A program made the position numbers and the translations under genes. Of a stretch of 64,000 bases of DNA, positions 56,792 through 64,000 are shown piece after piece (the stretch's first letter is position 1; the number at the start of each line of letters is the position of its first letter). Source of the stretch: Bordetella pertussis 18323 (lineage in GTDB: Bacteria; Pseudomonadota; Gammaproteobacteria; Burkholderiales; Burkholderiaceae_B); the NCBI RefSeq assembly GCF_000306945.1, contig NC_018518.1, forward strand, positions 3,968,001-4,032,000, in the 5' to 3' direction. The notes beneath the pieces were generated by a model. It did no database searches. It saw nothing but the letters and a program-made list of their open reading frames with translations, and was not told the origin of the DNA.

Positions 56792-56810
56792 CGCTCCTTG
56801 TTCAGGAGCG
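56792..56810 (-). promoter_or_regulatory. Hairpin that hides the ribosome site of the TauD-like gene
   Basis: On the minus strand CGCTCCT pairs perfectly with AGGAGCG around a five-base loop (arms at 56804-56810 and 56792-56798). AAGGAG, the ribosome site, overlaps the second arm and lies about eight bases before the ATG at 56786. Confidence 0.6.
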
Positions 56811-56915
56811 ATCCATTATGAAAACGCGCAAGCCCTATACCAACGATTTAATCGGCCTTTGCACAAAGCCTGGTGTCATATGCCATTGCCGGCCATATGC
56901 ATATAACCCGCCGCA

Positions 56916-58115
56916 TCAGGCGCTCGGCAGATAGGCCTGCACCAGCTTGACCCAGTAGCTGGCGCCCACCGGCAACAGTGCATCGTTGAAGTCGTAGTTG
57001 GAGTTATGCAGCTGGCACGGCCCCATGCCGTGGTAGGTTTCCAGCCGATGATCGCCATCGCCGTTGCCCAGGAACAGATAGCAGCCCGGCACCTTTTCCA
57101 GGAAGAAGGAAAAATCCTCGGCGCCCATGAACGGCGGAATATCGCGGTCCACCTGGCCGCTGCCGAAGGACTGCTCGGCCACCTGCGCGGCGAAAGCGGT
57201 CTCCGCCTCCCAGTTCACCAGCGGCGGATAGGCGCGCACGAAATCCAGGTCGCCGGTTGCGCCATACACCTGCGGCAGCGTCGTGGCGATGCGCCGCATG
57301 TCTTCCTCGATGCGGTCGAGCGCCGCCACCGTATAGGTACGCACCGTACCGCGCAACACCGCGCTGCCGGGAATCACGTTGTAGGCGTCGCCGGCATGGA
57401 TCTGCGTGATCGACAGTACCGCGGAATCCAGCGGATCCTTGCTGCGCGAAATGACGGTCTGCAGGGACTGCACCATTTCGGCCGCGATCACGATAGGATC
57501 GATGGAGCGATGCGGCTGCGCGGCATGGCCTCCCACGCCGTTGATGACGATGTCCCAGCGATTGCTCGACGCCATGGCCGGCCCGGCGCGGAAGCCGAAT
57601 GTGTTGGCCGGCATGCCGGGCATGTTGTGCATGCCGAACACGGCGTCGCACGGAAAGCGATCGAACAGGCCGTCCTCCATCATGGCGCGGGCCCCGGCGT
57701 TGCCGCCTTCCTCGGCCGGCTGGAAGATGAAATGCACCGTGCCGTCGAAATCGCGATGCGCGGCCAGGTACTGCGCCGCGCCCAGCAGCATGGCCGTGTG
57801 GCCGTCATGGCCGCAACCGTGCATGCGGCCCTCGATGGTGGAGCGATGCGCGAAGCGGTTGTGCTCGGGCATCGGCAAGGCGTCCATGTCCGCGCGCAGC
57901 CCGATGCGCTTGCCGCCCGAACCCGCGCGCAGCACGCCGACCACGCCGGTCTTGCCCAGCCCCGTATGCACCTCCAGCCCCCATTCGCGCAATTTTTCCG
58001 CCACTAGGGCAGACGTGCGCGTCTCGTTGAACGCCAACTCGGGGTGGGCATGGATATCGCGGCGCAACGCGGTGAGGTCGGCGTGCGCGCGTTCGATGGC
58101 TTCGATGGTCTTCAT
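56916..58115 (-). CDS. M20 family metallo-amidohydrolase
   Basis: A 399-residue peptidase-like amidohydrolase (hippurate/indole-acetyl amino acid hydrolase group). Metal-binding signatures MHGCGHDGHTAM and EEGGNAGARAM, then the dimerisation lid with GGHAAQPHRSIDPI, and terminal MGAEDFSFF, are typical. Next to a dipeptide-type ABC transporter on the same strand, it may split the imported compound (an N-acyl amino acid or peptide). ATG 58115 is used. Confidence 0.9.
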   Translation of the reverse strand: MKTIEAIERAHADLTALRRDIHAHPELAFNETRTSALVAEKLREWGLEVHTGLGKTGVVGVLRAGSGGKRIGLRADMDALPMPEHNRFAHRSTIEGRMHGCGHDGHTAMLLGAAQYLAAHRDFDGTVHFIFQPAEEGGNAGARAMMEDGLFDRFPCDAVFGMHNMPGMPANTFGFRAGPAMASSNRWDIVINGVGGHAAQPHRSIDPIVIAAEMVQSLQTVISRSKDPLDSAVLSITQIHAGDAYNVIPGSAVLRGTVRTYTVAALDRIEEDMRRIATTLPQVYGATGDLDFVRAYPPLVNWEAETAFAAQVAEQSFGSGQVDRDIPPFMGAEDFSFFLEKVPGCYLFLGNGDGDHRLETYHGMGPCQLHNSNYDFNDALLPVGASYWVKLVQAYLPSA

Positions 58116-58172
58116 GGCAAGGATCCGGACAGTTGGACGTTTCCGTTTCTTTTAGCACAGCGCGCGGCGCGC

Positions 58173-59189
58173 TCAGGCCTGCTGCGCCGCGGCAATGTCA
58201 TTGAGGTGGCAGGCGCTGGTATGGCCCGGCGCGATCTCGCGCAGCAAGGGCCGTTCCACGCTGCAGCGCGGCATGGCATGCGGGCAGCGCGGATGGAACG
58301 CACAGCCAGGCGGCGGCGCCAGCGGCGACGGCAGTTCACCCTTGATGGGCCGGTACTGGCGCCGTTGCACCCGCAGCGTGGGCAACTCGGCCAGCAAGGC
58401 CTGCGTGTACGGATGGTTGGCATGCTCGAACACCTGGATGGTCGGCGCCAGCTCGACGACACGCCCCAGGTACATGATGGCCACCCGGTCCGATATATGG
58501 CTGACCACGCTCAGGTTGTGGCTGATGAACAGATACGTCAGCCCCAGATCTTGGCGCAGTTGCGCGAACAGGTTGATCACCTGTGCCTGGATGGAAACAT
58601 CCAGCGCCGCCACGGCCTCGTCGCAGACGATGACCGCGGGCTTGAGCGCCAATGCGCGGGCGATACCGATGCGCTGGCGCTGTCCGCCCGAGAACTGGTG
58701 CGGATAGCGCTGCGCATAGGCCGGGTCCAGGCCCACCTGGCGCATCAGGCCGGCCACGTATTCGGCCTTGTCGCGGGAAAGCACCATGCCATGGGCCACG
58801 GGCGCCTCCCCGATGATGTCCCTCACGCGCATGCGCGGATTGAGCGACGCATACGGATCCTGGAAGATCATCTGCACACCCAGCTCGTAGGCGCGGCGCT
58901 GCGAGGCCCCCATCTGCGCCACCGGCGCGCCGCGCCACGCGATCGTGCCGCCGGAAGGCCGCAGGATGCCGGCGGCCATGCGGCCCAGCGTGGATTTTCC
59001 GCAGCCGGACTCGCCGACAATGCCCAGGACCTCGCCGGGGGCCACATCCAGATCGACGTCCGCCACCGCGTGCACCACCTGCGTGCGCAACCCGGCGCCA
59101 AACAGGTTGGCGATGCGTCCGGCAAGATCGACCGATTGCACGAAGCGCATCTCCAGGTTCCTCAAGGCAAGCACCGGCGCGTCCATCAT
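58173..59189 (-). CDS. Dipeptide/oligopeptide ABC transporter ATPase (DppF type)
   Basis: A 338-residue ATPase with Walker A GESGCGKST, Q-loop IFQDPYASLNPRM, signature FSGGQRQRIGIARALA and Walker B VIVCDEAVAALD, and the C-terminal peptide-transport domain with cysteine pattern CAFHPRCPHAMPRC. ATG 59189 overlaps the previous gene stop (ATGA). It is the last transporter gene in a five-gene set. Confidence 0.93.
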   Translation of the reverse strand: MMDAPVLALRNLEMRFVQSVDLAGRIANLFGAGLRTQVVHAVADVDLDVAPGEVLGIVGESGCGKSTLGRMAAGILRPSGGTIAWRGAPVAQMGASQRRAYELGVQMIFQDPYASLNPRMRVRDIIGEAPVAHGMVLSRDKAEYVAGLMRQVGLDPAYAQRYPHQFSGGQRQRIGIARALALKPAVIVCDEAVAALDVSIQAQVINLFAQLRQDLGLTYLFISHNLSVVSHISDRVAIMYLGRVVELAPTIQVFEHANHPYTQALLAELPTLRVQRRQYRPIKGELPSPLAPPPGCAFHPRCPHAMPRCSVERPLLREIAPGHTSACHLNDIAAAQQA

Positions 59190-60187
59190 GCCTCTCCCGC
59201 GTGCCAGCAACGTACCCAGTGCGCCGGACGCACCTCGACCGGTTCCGGCGCCTGCAGGCAGGCCTGCGAAGCACGCGGACAGCGCGTGCGAAACGCACAG
59301 CCGGCGGGCAGGTTCAACAGCGATGGGGTCATTCCCGGTATCTGGTCCAGCGGCTTGCCGCGCGTATCCGGCGTGGGAATCGACGCGATCAGGCCGTGCG
59401 TGTACGGATGCATCGCGTGCTCGATCACATCGGCGGCGCTGCCCGTCTCGACAATGCGCCCGGCATACATCACCGCCACGCGATCGGCCAGTCCGGCCAC
59501 CACGGCCAGGTCATGCGTGATCCATATCAAGGCCGTGCCGGTTTCCTCGCACAGCTTACGCATCTCGTAGAGGATCTGGCCCTGTATGGTCACATCCAGG
59601 GCGGTGGTCGGTTCGTCGGCGATGATCAGGCGCGGCGAATTGAGCAAGGCAATGGCGATCGCCACCCGCTGGCGCATGCCGCCCGACAGCTGGTGCGGAT
59701 AGGCGCGCAGGCGCTCGCGCGGCGCGGGTATGCCGACCATGGTCAACACTTGCAGGGCGCGCTGGTAGGCTTCGCTACGGCTGACGCGCCGGTGCGCCAG
59801 CACCGTCTCGACCATCTGCGTATCCACCCGCAGTACCGGATTGAGCGTCATCATCGGGTCCTGGAAGATCATGGCCATGGCATCGCCACGCAGCGCGCGC
59901 CAGCGTGCCGGCGCCGCCTGGCGCAGGTCCTCTCCGTCGAACCTGATCTCGCCTTCCACCACCCGTCCTGGCTCGTCCAGCAAGCCGATCAGCGAGAATC
60001 CGGTGATGCTCTTGCCCGAACCCGACTCGCCCACCAGGCCCAGTATCTCGCCGTGGCGCAAATACATGTCCACTCCGTCCACAGCCTTGACCACGCCGGC
60101 GCGCGTGGCGAACTGCGTTTTCAGGCCCTTGACCTCCAATACCGGCCGGGTGGCCGATTCGGGCGGGCTGGACAGGCTTGCTTGCAT
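59186..60187 (-). CDS. Dipeptide/oligopeptide ABC transporter ATPase (DppD type)
   Basis: A 333-residue ATPase: Walker [10 protein letters not shown]-loop [13 protein letters not shown], signature [16 protein letters not shown], Walker [13 protein letters not shown], and C-terminal [17 protein letters not shown] 60187 gives [13 protein letters not shown]. It partners with the next ATPase. Confidence 0.93.
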   Translation of the reverse strand: MQASLSSPPESATRPVLEVKGLKTQFATRAGVVKAVDGVDMYLRHGEILGLVGESGSGKSITGFSLIGLLDEPGRVVEGEIRFDGEDLRQAAPARWRALRGDAMAMIFQDPMMTLNPVLRVDTQMVETVLAHRRVSRSEAYQRALQVLTMVGIPAPRERLRAYPHQLSGGMRQRVAIAIALLNSPRLIIADEPTTALDVTIQGQILYEMRKLCEETGTALIWITHDLAVVAGLADRVAVMYAGRIVETGSAADVIEHAMHPYTHGLIASIPTPDTRGKPLDQIPGMTPSLLNLPAGCAFRTRCPRASQACLQAPEPVEVRPAHWVRCWHAGEA

Positions 60188-60213
60188 GCGTGGGCTCTTG
60201 TTCGTGGCGGGCC

Positions 60214-61134
60214 TCAGCCCGCATTGCGAGGATTCAGGACATCGCGCAGATGGTCGCCCACCAGGTTGATGGCGATGATGGCAATCGCCAGCGCGATACC
60301 CGGAAAGAACGAGATCCAGTAATGGCCGGACAGCAGGTATTCGAAACCGTTGGCGATCAGCATGCCCAGCGACGGCTCGGTCACCGGCACGCCGACGCCC
60401 AGGAACGACAACGTGGCCTCCAGCGCGATCGCATGCGCCAGGTCGATCGTGGCGATGACGATGAGAGGCGGCATGCAATTGGGCAGCACATGGCGCAGCA
60501 ACACGCGCCCCCAGCCCAGCGACAGGCAGCGCGCCGCCTCGACGTATTCCTTGCCGCGTTCGACCAGCGCGGCGCCGCGCGCGGCGCGCGCGAAATAGGC
60601 CCATTGCACCACCACCAGCGCAATGATCACCTTGTCCACGCCCTTGCCCAGGATGGCCAGCAGGATCAGCGCCACCAGAATGGCCGGGAACGAAAGCTGG
60701 ATATCCACGATGCGCATCAGCAACGCGTCGATGCGGCCGCCGAAGTACGCCGCGATCAGGCCCACGGTGGCGCCGATGGCGAACGCCGCCAGCACCGACA
60801 CCGTGCCAACGATCAGGCTGGTGCGCATGCCATAGATGATGGCCGACAGCACATCGCGCGCCAGGCCATCGGTACCCAGCCAGTAGCGCATGCTGCCGTC
60901 GCCGGCCTCGCTGCCTGGCGGCAGTTTCGAATCGAGGATATCCAGCCCGCCGATATCGTAGGGATTCTGCGGCGCGATCCACGGCGCGAACACCGCCGCC
61001 CCCACCACGACCAGCAACAGCGCCAGGCCCAGCAGTGCCAGCTTGCTGGCGCAGAAATCGCTCAGGAAGCGCCGCAGCGGCGCCTCTTCGCCAACTGGCG
61101 CCGGGACGGGGGAAAGTTGGACAGGCACGGTCAT
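60214..61134 (-). CDS. Dipeptide/oligopeptide ABC transporter permease (DppC type)
   Basis: A 306-residue permease. LGTDGLARDVLSAIIYGMRTSLIVG is the N-terminal OppC motif, and EAARCLSLGWGRVLLRHVLPNCMPPLIV holds the EAA loop. ATG 61134 overlaps the dppB-type stop (ATGA), so coupled. Confidence 0.93.
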   Translation of the reverse strand: MTVPVQLSPVPAPVGEEAPLRRFLSDFCASKLALLGLALLLVVVGAAVFAPWIAPQNPYDIGGLDILDSKLPPGSEAGDGSMRYWLGTDGLARDVLSAIIYGMRTSLIVGTVSVLAAFAIGATVGLIAAYFGGRIDALLMRIVDIQLSFPAILVALILLAILGKGVDKVIIALVVVQWAYFARAARGAALVERGKEYVEAARCLSLGWGRVLLRHVLPNCMPPLIVIATIDLAHAIALEATLSFLGVGVPVTEPSLGMLIANGFEYLLSGHYWISFFPGIALAIAIIAINLVGDHLRDVLNPRNAG

Positions 61135-62105
61135 TGGCGGCTATCCAGGCGTACGCGCGGATCCAGCACCGTATAGATGATGTTCACGACGAGATTGAGC
61201 ATGACCAGGAAGAACACGATCAGCAGCAGGTAAGCCACCACCACGGGGCGATCCAGGTTGATGATGGAATCGATCAGCAGCTTGCCCATGCCCGGCCACG
61301 AGAAAACGGTTTCCGTCACCACCGCGAACTCCACCACCTGGCCGAACTCCAGGCCGGCGACCGTCACGATGGGAATCAGGATGTTCTTCAGCAAATGCAC
61401 GCCCAGCACACGCTTTTCCGGCAGGCCCTTGGCGCGCGCGAACTTGATGTAATCCTGCGGCAGGCTCTCGCGCGTGGCCGCGCGCGTCACGCGGATGATC
61501 ATGGCGCATTTCGCCAGCGCAATGGTGGCCGCCGGCAGGATCAGGCTGGCCCAGCCATCCAGCGTCAGGACGCTGAGCGACAGGCCTGCCACGCTGACGG
61601 TCTGGCCTCGTCCGCTGGCCGGCAACCAGCCCAGCGTCACCGCGAATATCATGATCAGCATCAGGCCGACCCAGAAATTCGGCAGCGAAAACCCCAGCAC
61701 CGAACCCGTCATGATGACGCGCGAGGCCGGCGCCTTGGGCTTGAGGCCCGCGCGTATGCCCAGCGGCACGCCGATCAGCACCGACAGCAGCATGGCCACG
61801 CAAGCCAGCTCCAGCGTGGCCAGCATGCGTTCCAGGATGAGCCGCATGGCCGGTTCGCCGGTCAGGAAGCTGTTGCCGAAGTCGCCGCGCACCGCCTGGC
61901 CCATGAAGATCAGGTACTGCTTCCACAGGGGCTGGTCCAGCCCCAGCGACACGCGGATGGCCGTGCGCTGCGCTTCGGTGGCTTCCGGGCTGGCCAGCAT
62001 CGACACGGGGTCGCCCACCATGTAGATGCCGGCAAACACCAGCGCCGACATCACCAGCATGACCACGACTGTCTGCAGCAGCCTGCGTATGATGGTTGCC
62101 AGCAC
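61131..62105 (-). CDS. Dipeptide/oligopeptide ABC transporter permease (DppB type)
   Basis: A 324-residue permease starting at GTG 62105, MLATIIRRLLQTVVVMLVMSALVF, with RVTRAATRESLPQDYIKFARAKGLPEKRVLGVHLLKNILIPIV holding the coupling loop. It is the partner of the permease that follows. Confidence 0.92.
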   Translation of the reverse strand: MLATIIRRLLQTVVVMLVMSALVFAGIYMVGDPVSMLASPEATEAQRTAIRVSLGLDQPLWKQYLIFMGQAVRGDFGNSFLTGEPAMRLILERMLATLELACVAMLLSVLIGVPLGIRAGLKPKAPASRVIMTGSVLGFSLPNFWVGLMLIMIFAVTLGWLPASGRGQTVSVAGLSLSVLTLDGWASLILPAATIALAKCAMIIRVTRAATRESLPQDYIKFARAKGLPEKRVLGVHLLKNILIPIVTVAGLEFGQVVEFAVVTETVFSWPGMGKLLIDSIINLDRPVVVAYLLLIVFFLVMLNLVVNIIYTVLDPRVRLDSRQ

Positions 62106-62124
62106 GCGCGGCTCCGCGTCTCGC

Positions 62125-63711
62125 CTATTTCTTCACCGTGGCGTACTGCACCAGCGTGGTCTGGTCGGGACGCCCGGTATAGCGGATGTCGTTCTTCATG
62201 GCCCACACCGACAGCTCGAAATGCACCGGCAGCATGGCGTAGTCGTCCATGGCCAGATTGCTGGCCTTTTGCAGCAACTCGGCGCGCTTGGCGTCATCCA
62301 TGGTCGATGAAGCCTGCTTGACCAGCTCGTCCATCGCCGGGTTCGAATAGCGGCTGCGGTTCGTGGTACCCAGGCCAGCCTCGGGGTTGCGCGTAACCAG
62401 CAGCGAGGTCAGGGCGTTGGACATCTCGCCGCTGGTCACCGACCAGCCCGCCAGATAGGCGCTGAACGCATAGCTGTCGCGGTTCTTGAAGAACACCGGC
62501 GGCGCCATCGAATCCACGCTGGTCTTCACGCCGATACGCGTCCACATCGACGCGATGGCCTGCGCCACCTTGGCGTCGTTGACATAGCGGCCGGACGGCG
62601 AACCCAGCGTGATGGAAAAGCCATTGGGATAGCCTGCTTCCTTCAACAAGGCCTTGGCCTTTTCCACATCGGCCTTGGGCGCCTGCGAATGCTCCTTGGA
62701 AGAACCGAACATCGGATAAGGCAGCAGATTGCCGGCCGGTTTGGCCACGCCGCCCATCACGCGATCGACGATCGCGTCGCGGTTCAAGGCCAGCGACAAC
62801 GCTTCGCGCACCCGCTTGTCCTTCATCGGATTCTTGTCCGTGCCCTGTACGCCCGGACTGGGCTCGGCATACTGGTCCAGCGCCAGATACACCACGCGCA
62901 CCGACGGCGTTTCCTCGACGTACAGTTTCTTGTCGGCCTTCAACTTGGGCAGGTCATCGGTGGGCGGATCCTCGATCATGTCGACGTCCCCGGCCAGCAA
63001 GGCCGCCACGCGCGCCGCCGCATTGGTCATGGGCCGGTAGGTCACCTTGTCCCAGGCGGGCGGCTTGCCCCAATAGTTTTCGTTGCGCGCCAGCACGAAT
63101 TCGGCGCCGCGCTTCCACGACACGAACTTGTACGGTCCGGTGCCGATCAGTCCATTGCCGCTGTTGAGCTCCGTCGTTGTCTTGCCTTCCGGCGCCGGGC
63201 CCGAAGCGGCCTTCTTCGACATGATGGGCAATTGCGCCAGGTTTACCAGCAGCAGGGGCGTCACATCCTTGGTGGTGATACGCACCGTCAGCGGATCGAC
63301 CGCCTCGGTCTTGGCCACCGCCCCCAGGTACAGCGTGAACGGCGACGGACTGTTGGAAACCTTGGGAATGCGGTCATAGGTGAAGACCACGTCCTCCGCC
63401 GTGAACGGCGTGCCATCGGAGAACTTCACATCCGGGCGCAGCTTGAACGTCCACACCTTGCCATCGACGGTCCACGACTCGGCCAGCGCGGGCTGCGGCT
63501 TGAGCTGCTCGTCCACGCGCACGATGGGATCGAAGATGGTCTGGGAAATCTGGGTATTGGGAGTCAGCGCGTGGTACTGCGGATCCATCGAACTGGGCTC
63601 CGTCTTCAACGCCACCACCAGATCGCGGGCCAGCGCGGCGCTTGCCCCGCCCAACGCCAACGCCACGATTACCGAGCCGCAGGTCACTACACGTGAAAGC
63701 CGAGAAATCAT
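62125..63711 (-). CDS. Family 5 solute-binding protein of the peptide-type ABC transporter
   Basis: A 528-residue exported binding protein with a signal peptide (residues 1-28, ending [10 protein letters not shown]). The family 5 signature region [38 protein letters not shown] is clear. It is the first gene of the transporter set and faces mnmE across 116 bases. Such proteins bind peptides, opines, nickel or other compounds; the M20 enzyme next to the set suggests an N-acylated or peptide substrate. Confidence 0.92.
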
Positions 63712-63827
63712 CTTGCTCTCCCATGGATGTTCGGGTTCAGGACCAACGGCCCACGTTAACCAGCAAACATCGGGCGGCGCAACAGTTATATTCCCTTATT
63801 GTCCTTACCTTTACGCAGATGCTTGCC

Positions 63828-64000
63828 ATGTCCCTGTACGCCCCCATTGCTGCAATCGCCACGGCCCCCGGCCGCGGGGGCATCGGCGTGGTGCGCATAT
63901 CCGGGCCCGATCTCGCCGAACTTGCACAACGGCTGTTCGGGCGTCCGCTGACGCCGCGCCACGCGCACTACCTGCCGTTTCGCGCCGCCGACGGCGAGGT
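63828..64000 (+). CDS. mnmE: tRNA uridine-5-carboxymethylaminomethyl GTPase MnmE, N-terminal part
   Basis: Only the first 57 codons are visible; the gene leaves the window. The start [20 protein letters not shown] followed by [21 protein letters not shown] is the conserved N-terminal (formyl-THF-binding) domain of MnmE/TrmE, which with MnmG modifies the wobble uridine of several tRNAs. Confidence 0.92.

Overview
This is a GC-rich betaproteobacterial chromosome segment. Two things point to Bordetella pertussis: an intact dermonecrotic toxin gene (dnt) and three near-identical copies of the insertion sequence IS481. I identified both by recognising the proteins and repeat ends; no database search was possible. 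There is no rRNA, CRISPR array, prophage or replication origin.

Layout. 1-5.8 kb: the start of pepP, a cation exchanger gene behind a probable manganese (yybP-ykoY type) riboswitch, a small MgtC-tail-like gene behind a structured leader with its own leader peptide, a porin, a CtaG-like membrane protein and galU. 5.8-14.4 kb: ordinary housekeeping genes (BepA-like M48 protease, YheT-like hydrolase, ilvE, azlCD, rhlE, thioredoxin-like protein, EI24-type membrane protein). 14.4-15.4 kb: IS481 copy 1. 15.4-24 kb: a CinA-domain gene, an IclR regulator, dnt, a Bug-family binding protein and a phasin. 24-30.5 kb: pyrD, bpt, a frameshifted aat, a Nudix/LysR pair with divergent DoxX, two poorly known genes, tRNA-Cys and tRNA-Gly, and a lysE stump cut by IS481 copy 2 (30.5-31.5 kb). 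31.5-49.4 kb: a flavoprotein, a basic amino acid decarboxylase, a frameshifted acetyltransferase, two VOC proteins, dcd, tamB-tamA, mrp, metG, trhO and two META-domain lipoproteins. 49.7-53 kb: a frameshifted response regulator, IS481 copy 3, and katA. 53-64 kb: an aliphatic-sulfonate/taurine-type ABC cassette with a TauD-like dioxygenase, an M20 amidohydrolase with a complete dipeptide-type ABC transporter, and the start of mnmE.

Genome decay is the main theme. Four genes look broken: aat, the acetyltransferase and the response regulator by one small indel each, and lysE by truncation at IS481. Copies 1 and 3 have perfect 6-bp target duplications; copy 2 does not, which fits recombination or deletion at that site. 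All three copies sit on CTAG motifs that are also the TAG stop of a neighbouring gene, and each transposase takes its own stop codon from the CTAG at its 3' end. The best regulatory leads are the two structured leaders near 0.6 and 2.0 kb, a hairpin holding the ribosome site of the TauD-like gene, and the displaced katA upstream region.
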